Assembly: GCA_023078555.1 (NCBI GenBank)
Contig: CM041196.1
Span: 11,798,985-11,862,984 of the forward strand
Length of the DNA stretch: 64,000 nt
Reading direction: 5' to 3'
Origin: Ulva prolifera
Taxonomy: Eukaryota > Chlorophyta > Ulvophyceae > Ulvales > Ulvaceae
Positions 22,301-33,200 of this stretch are shown here, piece after piece. Below the pieces are notes generated by a model that saw only the letters and a program-made list of their open reading frames with translations, did not search any database and was not told where the DNA came from. Both the position numbers and the translations under genes were made by a program. Each line of letters starts with the position of its first letter. Position 1 is the stretch's first letter.

Positions 22301-25300
22301 AAAGAAAGCAAGGCAGGTAGCACCGCGAGCAACAACCAGGGGAATCGCACACCACGCAACAAGCCACACGCAGCACACACCAGCACACATTTGGGTCCAA
22401 TGGGTTGAGGACGGTATAAAAGTTACCCCCTCCGTTTCAGGAGGTCGTGGGTTCGATTCTGCGTGCGGTTTGGGGAATCGTAACGGCCGTATGTGACCAC
22501 CTCGCTAGCACAGGAGGAGGCCCTGTGAGTTGCGTACGATCGTCTGAGGGGGGTTTCCAGGTGGTTTACCCCTTCTGCATATGTAGTCCCGTCAACTCGG
22601 AGGTGTCATTGTCCAATAGGATACGGCTCAGTAAATTTCAGATTCACTTTACTTTCCTTTACACACCTACCCATCTATGCTGCATGTGTTACCCGTGGTG
22701 CTACCTGCTTCCGAGTCGCTGTCCTTGAAACACGTTGCATGGACCAGCAAGCGTCAACCTTGACACAGGTGGCCTGCTACCAGGCCAGGTGAGACGCACT
22801 CCTGTATCAAGCTTTATGAAAACAAACCAAAACAGCAGTGACCAGCTGCTACTGAGCTGCTGCAAACATGCACTACCATTGAGTAGTGAGTTCACCACTG
22901 ACTCAGGACACCTGTTCCCACTCAGAACGAGCGTTCTTTTCAGCTCAGCCAACACAGCTGCGCCACTGGGCTGGGACGAGATAACATGATAAGCTGCAAA
23001 AGGAGCATTGCTGACAATGGGCTGACCATCATGTTGCAACCACCACACATCTGATTGCTCTGCAGTTAAGGGGCATGTGAAATTACTGCTATACCATCAG
23101 ATCCTTGCAAGGCTACACCATTGGACCCTTGCCTGGATCTAGTGGTAAAGTGGTCATATCACTGGGTTGCCACAGGGCAGTCCTGCCCTGGTGGGGCTGG
23201 TATTCAGGTCTTGCATAATCTGTGCATACTGAGCTGTGCATGGTGGCCAAGATACCACCTGCCTCTCTGAAAGACATACACTTGCCACCAATGTATTGAG
23301 CCAGGCATCATTCCTGTAGTCCTGCCCCTCAGGCCTATGACACAGAAGCGTTGACAGCTGCTAGGCCTGTCACTACAGCTGAAAAGCACGGGGATGATGG
23401 TGCACTATTACAGCTATGCATGTTTCTACCTGCTGACCGCCTCAATGACGCAAATCACATGAACATGAAGCAAATGAGTCTTCTTCTGACCATCACGCAA
23501 AAACAGCAGTGACCAGCTGGACATGCCTTCTCTCAGTTGCATCTCCTGAACACACGGCACCAATGCTCGTGTTGATGTGTTGCCGGGCAATGTCTGTCCT
23601 GTCCTGTCCTTCGGCGTGCCGGCGGAGTGGGGTTTTCGTTGCGATCCTCTGTACCGGATAATTGTCAGGGATGACTGAGCACGTGTCCCCGATATCCTGG
23701 CCTGCGAGCTGTTTGGGCGAACCTTCATCGTACCTTCCGCTTCAGCCAACCGGGCATCACGCAGCTGCAGCGCCACTGTGAACAGTGCACAAGCCGCAAT
23801 TCATACCCCAGCCTGAACTGCATGCCAGAAGCTGCGGCTTTCGATATTGCCGGACTCGAGTGTCATATTCCAACACCCCACGCACACCAGGCGCGAAGTC
23901 GGGCGTGCCCCAGTTCTGAAGCGCGCTTCGCATGCATCTCGCCAGCTTGCAGCGCCTCAGACAATCACCAGACTTCATGCCCACATGCTCTCGGGATCAC
24001 ACCACAAACCCTGCGCAACCGCTCGCTGCGGATCGTGTGTCTGTGATGATGGCCGCTCCCTCTGGTGACGGCTTTCGTCACATCTCTGTCCGACATCACG
24101 CCACATTAATCATCCGCAGCGGCTGATCCCTGGCCTGCACAAGCGTGGTTATCTCTCACCACATCTAAGGAGCACCATCAGCAGCTAGCATGAAGCATTG
24201 ACACGTGTCAGCGCAGCCAATACATGTATCTTGCACTCCCTCAGTCTGCAACACTGGCTGGTGGGATGCCTTTGTTGCTATGTGTCGCAATGACACAGTG
24301 AGAGAGGGAGAAGCAGGTGCTACAGCAGTGAGAGAGGGAGAAGCAGGTGCTACAGCAGTGTGAGAGGGAGAAGCAGGTGCTACAGCAACAGAGTCTGTAG
24401 AGATGGAGAGGCAGGTGGCAGCACAGCCTCCATTGCCGTGCACCTGCATCTAGCCACCCTGCATGGCAGACCCACATGTGCCAGGTGGTGGTTTGACAGA
24501 TGCCAGTATTGGGAGTGATAGACATTCAGTGCATCACACACCTTATGTATACTGTGACGCAGGGCCGTGCCTGGCTTGTCTGCATGCAGACAAGCCAGTG
24601 GAGGTCCCCCTGGCAACATCACTGGTGACTCCCTGGTCTGAGTCACAGGCACACACGCTCTACACATGAGGGGAATGCCTAAGGGGCCGACAAGTAGTGG
24701 GTTTCTTGAGTGCATCGGGTCAATGTGCTTACCACACCGAGCAGGTTCTGTAGTGTGGAAAACCTGGCCTAGCTCCTCGTGGCTGCAAGCGAGACGAGAC
24801 ATCACCAGCGCTCCATGCTTCCTCCCAATGTGCCACTATGTGAATCTGTCCATGAAACCAAGCACGCTGAATCAAATCTCCTCTCGCTGTGCTGCTTTAC
24901 CGTGCCTGAATCATCTGCACTCCAACGTAATCGCAGGCCAGTGCATCTTGTCCACATTGCCACACTTGTAAAGTAAATCTGATTTTACTGAGCCATATCC
25001 TATTGGACGTTGGCAACTCCGAATTAACGGGACCACATATGCCTTGTGCTCGTAGGAACCACTGCTCGTAGGAACCACTGCACACCTCCCCTGCACCCCC
25101 AGGAGCACACAGCACCCCATAGACACAGCACCACATAGACACACCGTGCGTGTGTGTGTGTGTGTGTTGCCGTGTGCTGGTGTGACGTCGGTGGCCGTCG
25201 TGCCGTGCTAGGCAGCCAAGGCCAGCTTCGATGCGGTTCTGCATTCGCTATTGTATGTGGTGGTGGTGTGCTTGTGCGTTGCCCTGGCGGTCCTGCCAGC

Positions 25301-26172
25301 TCTCTGATTTTTTTTTTTGTAACACAGCACCACACACACACACACAGGACGCCGTTCAGCTTTGAATCCATGACCCATGCCGGAAAGACTGTAGCGCCGG
25401 AACATGAACACCTGGCGATGCAATCCTTTGAGCACCACGCACGCCCGGATGCCCTGAGGATAACCTCAATCCCGCCGTTAACGAGGCCGCATGCATACAG
25501 GTCGCACTGGCGCAGATCCAGACCGCCGCGGCGCAACGCGTCGCCGGCCTCGCGGGCGCCGGCAACCTCTCGCTGCACGCCTTCTGCAACGGCGCCGGCA
25601 CGCCCTGCGCCTCAGAGGAGCTGCCAGAGGAAAATAAGCCCAAAGCCATTCAGGCGTTCCTTGCGCAGTTCCGCAGCGGCACCAAGTGCCGGAAAGGTGC
25701 CCCCCCCCCCCCCCCCCGTGGCGCGCTTGGCCCATGTTCCACGTTCTCCAGCCTTGCCCATGTCGCCGTGTGGGTCAGGTTCGGTGCATCAATCGACCTA
25801 GTGATTCATGTTTGTCTCCGGCTTCCGGTTCCGGCGGCACATGTGACCTGTGTTGCATGACGGCTCTTCCGCCCACGAGATATGTGGGTTGACACGTGAA
25901 ACGGCCGGCAAGCAAGAACAGCCAGATGCCTCTCCCTCCCCCATTTCCCCTCTCCACCCCCCCTTCGAGAGATACGATTGAGCAGGGTGTGGCCACGTGC
26001 AGAGGTGACGCTGGCGGACGCGGCGCAGCTGGCGCAGTGGCCGGTCGCGCAGCTCAAGGCGCTACTCATCGACCACGGCCTGCGCTGCCGCACCTGCGTC
26101 GAGAAGGCCGACTTCCGCGCCTTCATCCTCGAGCACGTGCTGCGTGCTGCGCCGCCGCGCGACGAGCTCTAG
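16324..26172 (+). CDS. ER-lumenal J-domain co-chaperone with thioredoxin-like region and MANF/SAP-like C-terminus (RDEL)
   Basis: Predicted exons: 16324-16484, 16803-16863, 16991-17047, 17248-17337, 18363-18633, 18952-19355, 19778-19903, 25501-25696 and 26003-26172. Every phase agrees, giving about 511 aa. Residues 1-24 form a signal peptide ([14 protein letters not shown]). The J domain follows ([20 protein letters not shown]) with the HPD motif at 57-59, then a G/F-rich linker (about 100-205). Residues 215-390 look thioredoxin-like ([30 protein letters not shown]) but without a CxxC active site. The C-terminus has a CRTC motif at 484-487 in the context expected of the MANF/CDNF C-domain, and ends RDEL, an ER-retrieval signal. 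J domains stimulate the BiP ATPase. The weak point is the 5.6-kb repeat-filled intron before exon 8: the last two exons could belong to a separate gene. Exon 8 could also start at 25459, same frame. Exon 1 is about 55% GC3 and exon 7 about 98%. Confidence 0.72.
17503..17612 (+). mobile_element. Foldback MITE (TGGCAATCCAG family), copy 1
   Basis: A 110-bp hairpin starting GTGGCAATCCAGCGACA and ending TTTCACTGGATTGCCAC, with an inner inverted pair built on CACTGGATCCTTG and CAAGGATCCAG. It lies in intron 4 of the J-protein gene. No coding capacity and no clear target duplication. Confidence 0.75.
18062..18295 (+). repeat. 33-bp minisatellite, about 7 units, in J-protein intron 4
   Basis: Units begin GTTCCTGATCCTGTGCGTCG and recur every 33 bp (starts near 18065, 18098, 18131, 18164, 18197, 18230 and 18263), with a few substitutions each. 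Because the period is a multiple of three and stop-free, a frame encodes an 11-residue hydrophobic repeat, but it lies between two well-supported exons and is most likely intronic. Confidence 0.85.
21413..21454 (-). repeat. Short dispersed motif (GGCAGGTAGCACCGCGA family), example copy
   Basis: Reads TGTTACAGGGACA, a short spacer, then GAGGCGGGCAGCACGGCGA. Similar blocks occur at about 22288-22328, 33196-33225, 55869-55897 and 56013-56046, and in reverse orientation at about 18284-18325, 22694-22735, 25281-25327, 37756-37798 and 38501-38536. The sequence to its right also matches the 33.2-kb copy for some 50 bases. Confidence 0.6.
21794..21880 (-). mobile_element. SINE fragment (internal part, minus orientation)
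   Basis: Contains CTCGGACAACCGTACGCAAC, CAGGCCCTCCTCCTGTGC and AGCGAGGTGGCCAC, matching the body of the complete copy at 38535-38804. The head and tail are missing. Confidence 0.7.
21922..21994 (+). mobile_element. Foldback MITE (TGGCAATCCAG family), copy 2
   Basis: A 73-bp element with near-perfect inverted ends: CTGTGGCAATCCAGTGACAT at the left, and the reverse complement of the right end is CTGTGGCAATCCAGTGATAT. It is flanked by AAT on both sides, a possible 3-bp target duplication. Confidence 0.8.
22050..22175 (+). repeat. 63-bp tandem duplication
   Basis: Two units starting CCTCGACCTCCTTCT at 22050 and 22113, each continuing with GCGGCCGTGCTGCCCGCCTC and GCCGAAT, with only a few differences. 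Confidence 0.85.
22391..22660 (+). mobile_element. tRNA-derived SINE, complete copy B
   Basis: About 270 bp. The head carries an A-box-like GTCCAATGGGTTGAGGAC, an anticodon-arm-like hairpin CCTCC-GTTTCA-GGAGG and a good B box GGTTCGATTCT, so it looks derived from a tRNA gene. The body includes GACCACCTCGCTAGCACAGG and GGTGGTTTACCCCTTC. The 3' end is GGATACGGCTCAGTAAATTT followed by TTTACTTTCC. It aligns over its full length with the copy at 38535-38804 in the opposite orientation. Confidence 0.85.
23095..23172 (+). mobile_element. Foldback MITE (TGGCAATCCAG family), degraded copy 3
   Basis: Shares CTATACCATCAGATCCTTGC at the left with copy 1 and CATATCACTGGGTTGCCACAG at the right with copy 2. 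The left inverted end is eroded. Confidence 0.55.
24298..24387 (+). repeat. 30-bp minisatellite, 3 units
   Basis: Three near-identical 30-bp units, each containing GAGAGGGAGAAGCAGGTGCT. The unit resembles part of the short dispersed motif (AGGCAGGTAGCACC). Confidence 0.9.
24968..25044 (-). mobile_element. SINE 3'-end fragment
   Basis: Read on the plus strand: TAAAGTAAATCTGATTTTAC, GAGCCATATCCTATTGGACG, ACGGGACCACATATGCC. It matches the 3' third of the complete copies. The remaining two thirds are absent, as expected of a 5'-truncated insertion. Confidence 0.75.
25700..25717 (+). repeat. Poly-C tract just inside a predicted intron
   Basis: About 18 C residues starting three bases after the predicted donor GT at 25697-25698. 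It may affect splicing or be length-variable. Confidence 0.85.
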
Positions 26173-29100
26173 CGCGCCCCCTCTGCAGCAGGTGTCTTTG
26201 TAGCACGTCCGGTGCATGGCGGATGCGAGGCTCTCATGCGTCATACGCTCGTGAACAGCATGCAGCGTGCAGCACGATGTGCACGCGCGGTGTAGGCGTT
26301 GGACGCTGAAACACGGCAGCACAGCACGCGCCGAACTGCCGCCCCGAGCGTGTGGCTCATGGGGAAGCCCCTGCGCGAATTCACAGAGTTGAGGCTGCGG
26401 CAGCACAGCACAGCGCCGTCGCGGCGGGCCGTTGCCTTCGTGGCGCAGTTCGATGCCACGATGGCAATCCGCGCATACATTTCACAGATGCAGAGACCAT
26501 CGCTATGCGGCGGCTGGGGCCCTGTGAGGTGGTGTCTGCATGCAATGTTGCAGATCCGAGGCAGAAGAAGCTGAGCGTGGCCCCTTGAAACCGAAGGGGG
26601 GTCGCCGTGGTGATCCGCCAGTTCATCTCAACATCGTATCAGAGACGTACATCGGCTGTAAACTGCGTTTCAGCCGATGCAGCCGCTGGTAATCAAGCCA
26701 CTTACGGCACCCGCGAGGCCAGTACATCAATGCTCCACCAGGCCGATTGTGGTCCGCGATGGGTACTCACTTACCGAGCTCTTTGTCCAGTGCAAACTCA
26801 GCCAGCAATGGCGATGACCACGCCGTGTACACAAGAAGTATATGGTCGAGGTAGGTAGTGCACACGGAACACTGTGCTTTCGCGTGGTCACCTCTGTGGG
26901 GGAAGGGAAGGGGTCAGGCCAGGCACGGTATGTTGGAGGCCGTGTTCACCTATTCAAGGCTAGCACTGTGTATGCTGTATGTCCTGGTGTGGCAGAGTTC
27001 TATCAGCAGGCAGGTTGGCATCAGTCATTACCCTGACCTCCCTACAAAAGGGGGGTGGGCATTATGCCATACCCTGATGCTTGCCTGCACAGCCACAGCC
27101 GCATGTAGGGTTTGATGGCCTGGCTATGGCAATGATCATAGGGTGCATTGTCCGTGGCTGGTGCATGCTGTGAACAGCAGAGTGGTGCCCTGGATGCCAC
27201 ACGTTCCTTGAGCATGGGCAAGTCATGTGAACAAGCAAGCTCAGCACCACAGCAGCGGCAATCAGGCCCCCCCCTGCCCTTTACTAGTGTAGAGTTAGTA
27301 GCGCCCAGGTCCTTGGACGGGCGCAGGTTGGTGACGCAGATGTGGGAGACAATGCCTGTGTGCCGGGGATAGGTTGGGCATGGATGTTGACGCAGTGGTT
27401 GTGGATGTGCAATCAAGAATGGCAATCTCCTAGCGCACGTTAGCTGGGCAGCCTCGGTTCAGCAGTATATTCCAGTACCATGTTTCTTATGCTGATCCCT
27501 TGCGTACAGTCACAGAGAAGCAAAAGCGGCTGTGTATGCTTGGGATTCCACAGCCCTACATTGTGGTTGTAACAAGATCCATCTCATGTCGGCTCTTTAC
27601 CTGTGTCTAGTCGGCACAAGATCATCTGCTCTTGTTTTAGAGATGACATTATTGTCAGTTGCTGTCTTCTGTTGTCTGGTGTGACTTTGTCACTTGCTGC
27701 AACAGCTCCTCACCCCATACTCGAGCTGTGCCTGTGTAGATAAGTGACCGGATGCAGCAGGTGAGAATCTACATCACGAGTAGAGTGCAGATGCCTGCAT
27801 GTTGAGTGGTGCCATGTTCAGACAGTACTTGTCCTTGGGGCCATGGACAAGGCATGCAAGGCAGTGCTGCAGGACCATGCTCAACAGATTCAAAAGATGG
27901 CGACAGCGACGAGTCGAAGCAAAATGGGTGGCGTTGTTTGCAGGTGTGTGACGCTGCTGGGCAGCCTTCTATGGACCAGTAGTTATACAGATGTGGATGT
28001 CTATTTTGACCCAAGTGACGAAGCCAGCACGTAGGACAAAAAAGATTTAATCTACCAGGATAGAGCATGTGAAATTGTAGCGGTGAAGCCGTGAATGCAG
28101 GCCGGCTACAGCAATCTCAAGTCTTCCAGAGACAGTCACTGTACCGATAGGCGTCACGCGGAGAAGTCCAAAAGCACACTACTCGTCCCACCTGACTAAT
28201 GCGGACAAATAATCGATTGTTGGTTGCCAGTCGATATTTAAAGCTGCAGTCATGCCTCTAATTGATCGCTAGCACTGTGCGCACCTGTAGGTGTGGGGAG
28301 GTGCAAAACGCAGTGTCAACAACGGCAGACAGTCAAAAAGGGCTTGCCAGCAGCCGGCTTTGGTCAAGTGTCTGCACGGCACATGACTTGGAGTTGACCA
28401 TGCGACAAACTGTGTACGTACGGTAAAGCGTCCTCTGTGCCAACGTCATCCGATTGCCAGTGCAGCTGCATCGGAGCACTGGGGACAGATTGAAAAAAGG
28501 ATAGAGTACATACGGCCATGAAGTCAAGCCTTAATCATTGAGCTGCTTTTGCTGCCGCGTGTCGTGAAGTCGCCTGTTAGACACAGCCCGTTCTATGCAT
28601 TCGGCACTCGTGTGATGGGGTCACTGAACAACGGGGCAAATGTCTGCCCGACGGCCACAGTGATCGCAAATGTAAGCAGACATGTGCACCGTTCAGCTGC
28701 GCAATCGTGTCATGCCTTCAATGTAGAAGGTGCTGCAAGTCACGCATATCTCGCAGATGTCTCCACAGCCACAAAGTAGCTCTTGTGGATCCATCCGAAG
28801 CCACGCATGGCGTGATCATGACTCCATATTTTACCGAAACGCTCATGAAAGATCATCCGCTTCCACACGAACGCTGTCAGCCTTGAAAATGCAATGGCGT
28901 TGGGCACGTTCACCTGTGTACCACACGTTATTATCGCCAGGCTGCGACGTAGCGACGTTGTAAACATCTGGCAGTACTGGGTGGACGGAATTGCTGCGGC
29001 ACGGGTGAAACACACCATCACCACCTGGATTCTTCATTCGAATCACGCGTATTTCATGGCACAGGCTCTGCGGTCATGGCCCCCCAGGCTGTCATGTGCA

Positions 29101-29558
29101 GGCGGCCTCGACGGCACAACCATGACAACCAATCGTAGCACAGCGACCACAACGGTGTCAAACATTATTTGCGATGCAATGCACTTCGTTGCTTGTCGCA
29201 CTCAGGCGATTGTTTGCTCCGTCACTAACGGTTGCCAGCAAACATGAACAAGCGGAACATCAGAAGTATGACTGTGTACTGCAACATCAACACACGGCTA
29301 ACAAAAGTATGGCGCCGCTACTGCCAACCAGTACATCAGGCAAATGTCGGCAGAACCTGCCGCGAACAGCAGGTGAGGCTGCTTCGTATAGAATGCTCAC
29401 AGATTACATATCAGCAAACGTTGCCAGGGAACATACTGTGAGTCTGACACAGGAACTACAAACAAGAATCACACTACTCAGCTTATAAGCTGATGCACGA
29501 CACCATCTGTGTGTGCTTTCATGGCTGGCTACTGAGGAACATGCCCAACAACGATCGA
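26173..29558. other. Long gene-free stretch
   Basis: Only short frames. One plus-strand segment at about 28549-28670 reads like protein and ends at a GTAAGC donor, but I found no partner exon. No repeat family seen elsewhere in the window was recognised here. Confidence 0.4.
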
Positions 29559-30221
29559 CTAGCTCTCAGCCCATGGGTTAGCCAGGCTTTTCACACTGGC
29601 AGCGGCCATGTGGGCACACCACTGTGCACAGACCTGTCTTCCCAGAGCAATATCATCCTGGGCAGCCAGAGACCCAACCCCTGCAATAGCTGTTCCAGTA
29701 TGTGCAAGCTGTGGGGTACACAGGCCATTCTCTCGCCCCATCTCTATCTGCTGCATATGGTAGCGCTCTAACTTTCCCCCGGCTATCTGACCAGCAATCG
29801 AACCAAGAATGGTAATCAGAATGGCGTAAGGCGGCAAGATGATGGCTCTCCTCAGTGCACCCACTACAGGCACTGATGCGTGAACAGTAGCAATCCATTC
29901 TGGCGAGAACTTGTCGAAATGTTCCTTCAGCATTCCCGGAGGAACATTCCCCATACATGAGAGGGCGAAGAGAGATGCGAGGCGATTCTGCACGGGCTGA
30001 GGTCGGATCGCCTTGCACACTGGAGTCGATGCGACGAACTTGCGGATTGCCACGACAACCGGTGGACACTGAATTCTGCCATTCTTCCCGTATATGTTGA
30101 CCCAGGAGAGCAGGAACGACATCACGCTGGCGGTGAACGCCTTCGACTGGCTGCTGCTAGCGCGGGGCCTCGGCGCTCCTCCAGCCCCACTTGGCATGGG
30201 CACAGCACGGTAGGCGCACAT
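29559..30221 (-). CDS. Conserved-looking membrane protein of unknown function
   Basis: A single open frame of 220 codons from ATG at 30221 to a stop at 29559. The N-terminus is Arg/Ser/Pro-rich and lacks acidic residues for about 40 residues, like an organelle-targeting peptide. The core holds RIQCPPVVVAIRKFVAS, LASLFALSCMGNVPPGML, KFSPEWIATVHASVPVVG and then a hydrophobic span (about residues 128-149, IILPPYAILITILGSIAG), ending in a Gln/Ala-rich tail. The alternation of conserved-type tryptophan, cysteine and proline motifs reads as a real protein family, but I cannot name it. A CTGCAG acceptor lies just upstream of the ATG, so a 5' UTR or coding exon could precede it. Third bases are mixed, as in promoter-proximal exons of the neighbours. 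Confidence 0.55.
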   Translation of the reverse strand: MCAYRAVPMPSGAGGAPRPRASSSQSKAFTASVMSFLLSWVNIYGKNGRIQCPPVVVAIRKFVASTPVCKAIRPQPVQNRLASLFALSCMGNVPPGMLKEHFDKFSPEWIATVHASVPVVGALRRAIILPPYAILITILGSIAGQIAGGKLERYHMQQIEMGRENGLCTPQLAHTGTAIAGVGSLAAQDDIALGRQVCAQWCAHMAAASVKSLANPWAES

Positions 30222-33200
30222 GGATGAATCGGTGCCTGCAGCGAAGAAAAGTACGGAATCAGCAGGACGGGGTGAGGACGCGATGTCGTTACAGCGGCTA
30301 GGTCTTGAAACATGCAGCCGCCCGAGAACGCTCGAGAACGTAGCTTCGATGTTAAATCATATGATCAAGATATGCTATTAGCCGCGGGCGAATTCCACGC
30401 AGCGATTCTGTGATCCTGCGATCCTGAGATGAGCATAGCGTGCTCGCTGAAATGCGAGCATGAGCTCACAACTGGAACATGCAAGTCGTGCAGTCAGGGC
30501 CTCAGCATCATAGAAACAGCCAGTGACAATAAGCAAGGGAAGAGGGCCGCATTTGGTGCCCAGGACAGAGCGTACGGCAGTGCGCAGTGGCGTCCTAGCA
30601 AACTCGCATCGCTCCGAAAGCGCACCTAGCTCGAGAAATCGATGTGTAAGATCCAAAGAACTAATTCAAGTAGGTTATACGTGTTGCAGATGGGACGGGA
30701 GGTGTGGCGGGCAAACGTGAACCTGCTGTGGGAACTGCTAGCAACTGGGTGTGCAGACTTACTGAAGCCCGCAAGCGCTTAGCATCGACAAAGTGTACGG
30801 CTGGCAGAGGTGCTATGCACTATGTCGCGCTGGGGCACTGTGCTGTAAGACCGCGAGGACCGGTGGGATCTTGTGAACCTCGGCACATGGTGCAGTGCAT
30901 ATATTGTGTCTGCGAGCATGTTCGACATATCGGGCTCGAAATGCATGCCCAGAGCCACAGCCAACCATCATGCATGCATTTATCAGATCATGTTTCTCAC
31001 AGTCGCAACTGTGCACACGAACCGGCCTGTCCTATCGCGGGCGCGCGGAGTCGAAGCCAGAGCTCCCGATACTGCTTCGTGGATCTGCTCCAGACACTTC
31101 TGTAACCTGAAGAGAAGAAAGCTATCGCATAGGCAGTCCACGTCAATGTGCAAGTCAAAACCGAGTCGACGTCTTGCAGAGTTTACGCCGTGCTGTGCAG
31201 CGGCAACGGTAACCGACCCTACGAGTGCAGAACGCAGCTTGCTGCGCCGTAGAATTGCTCCTCATGCATATCATCCCAACACGTCAGACAATACACATGG
31301 CGACGGCCGGCCCACACAGGCGTGCATGTAGCTTCTGACACATATTCCCCCACAGTCAACCTAGGGCTCCCCAACGAACGAGGCCTGGCACTGTGTTCGA
31401 TGGTGGCCACTGGAGAAACTAAGTCATGTAACGACACAACTACCGGCGATCGAACGTGGCACCACGCGTTACGGAGAATTGACACGCGATTGTGGGTTGC
31501 GGTAGACGGCCTGGATACACGCAGTCCGTCTGCTGCGTGCCATACTGGCTGTCCATGGGGGCACTATGACGTGATTCACGCATGCATGCATTACAAGTTT
31601 CTTGTCACGACGCAGCGCCGCACGACGTTGTGTCCCTGACGCCACAGCGCCAGGTGCCGGTTCGCCGTAGGCTGGTTGACCCATCCCGCCCCGGATATCC
31701 GCACTGCAGCCCGACATTCATACAGACCTCCCGCATCGGGCGCAAGAAACAGCAGACTCAATCATGACACTCACTCATCTCCAGTATTTCTGCGATCATC
31801 GGGATGTCGACCGGACTGGCCAGTCGTGGGCAGAGTTTACGTTGTTGTATATGCTTCCATATGCACGCCAGTGGGTCGTGGCCGTGCCCACGCGGGGCCG
31901 GATTATGTGCATGCCCAGCGATTGGGCGTGCCGTTACATGCGAGGGTTGTCCGTGAGTAATTATATTGTAGCCTTCACACGGCTAGCTCGTCCATGATCA
32001 TGCATGAGCGGCCCGTCAGCACCCACCACGATGTCTGCCACTGTGACAGGCGGCACTGGCACGTATGTACACCGAGCCAGCGACTCTTTGGCAGCTTATC
32101 TTGGCTTCACTAATGATCCAGAGCAGTCATTCACTTTGTGACTCGATGGCATTGTAGCTCAATCCCATGTCGTCACGCGTGGACTGGGTTCGAAGTGCCT
32201 GATTCAGCTTCGTGCATACATGTGGCCAGGTGGTGTACCACGCACAGATCAGCAACGGTTCGTAGTCGGTTTAACTGCCTGTACATCGAGCTTACCATGC
32301 ATGTTCTCGACGTCAGCTTGCCATGATCTCTGTCTCGGAAGAAATGCTTAATTGTGCTAAGCATGTTTGTACAGTACAGCGCATTCATCAAAGTATCTTG
32401 AATATATCGGCATCGCTCCGGACGTTCGTAGGGTAGCATAACCTTTATAGCTTGAAAAAAGGATTTATTACATGCGATTGCATGTATAGAACCGTAAAAC
32501 CGCGCGCAGACAAGCGGCTACCGGGCCCGCAGTGCCCAGCGTCGGTGTGACGACGATGCAAAGGCATCACATGCACATGCCAGTCAGCTGCTTGGCCACA
32601 TGCCCTCGCGATCAGCGGTGCAGCCTCGAAGCAGTGGTTCACGCGTGCGCTCGCGATATCGATCAAAACCGCATGCGGCCACGCAGCAGCTGGCCGCACG
32701 GCAGGTGGTAGCTACAGGTGGCTCCATGTACACACGTCAGCATGAGCACATTCACACCGTCCACACGTCATACAGACCGCGGCCGCGCGCTCGATGCAGC
32801 GGGTCATGCATCGCAGGCGAGTGGGAACGCGGTGGATCGCTACAGCAGCAGCATATTAGTATTCGACATGATTCACGGCTATACCCTGCAAAGCTACCGG
32901 ATCGAGTCTTGCACAGCCTGCAGGGCCGTGGCCACTGTGACGCGCATTGCGAGTGGCTGAGAGCGCTGCGGGGCCGCGGTGCGATATCGATGCAATGGCA
33001 AACCCGAGGATCCGAACGCAGCGGTAGCTGGGAGCGCCGCGTGCAGGAACAGCTCGTGATACCAGCCTTGGCTGTGTCTTCTCCAGTTTACTCTTCTGTA
33101 AATATTAACCTTGGCTGTGACTGTGCGCTTACCTAGGTGTGCTACATGGATAAATTTAAACGTTTAAACGTTTAATTAAAGGCGGCGAGCTCCTAGGCGG

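Larger units (their letters stand above)
19904..25500 (+). other. Repeat-filled long intron (predicted intron 7 of the J-protein gene)
   Basis: 5.6 kb with no exon I could support. It contains SINE copies (21794-21880, 22391-22660, 24968-25044), foldback MITEs (21922-21994, 23095-23172), minisatellites (22050-22175, 24298-24387) and several copies of a short dispersed motif. Other introns of the gene are 0.1-1.0 kb, so either this intron grew by insertion or two genes have been merged in my model. Confidence 0.5.

Noticed and set aside
22440-22475. Possible free-standing tRNA (B box GGTTCGATTCT)
   Set aside because: No closed acceptor stem, and the same sequence recurs as the head of a SINE.
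24298-24387. CRISPR-like array of three repeats
   Set aside because: Units are directly tandem with no spacers, and the genome is eukaryotic; it is a minisatellite.
28549-28779. Plus-strand exon-like segment ending at a GTAAGC donor
   Set aside because: No upstream or downstream exon in matching phase could be found.
32140-32210. tRNA-like sequence with GGGTTCGAAGT
   Set aside because: No acceptor or anticodon stem forms; only the B-box-like string is present.
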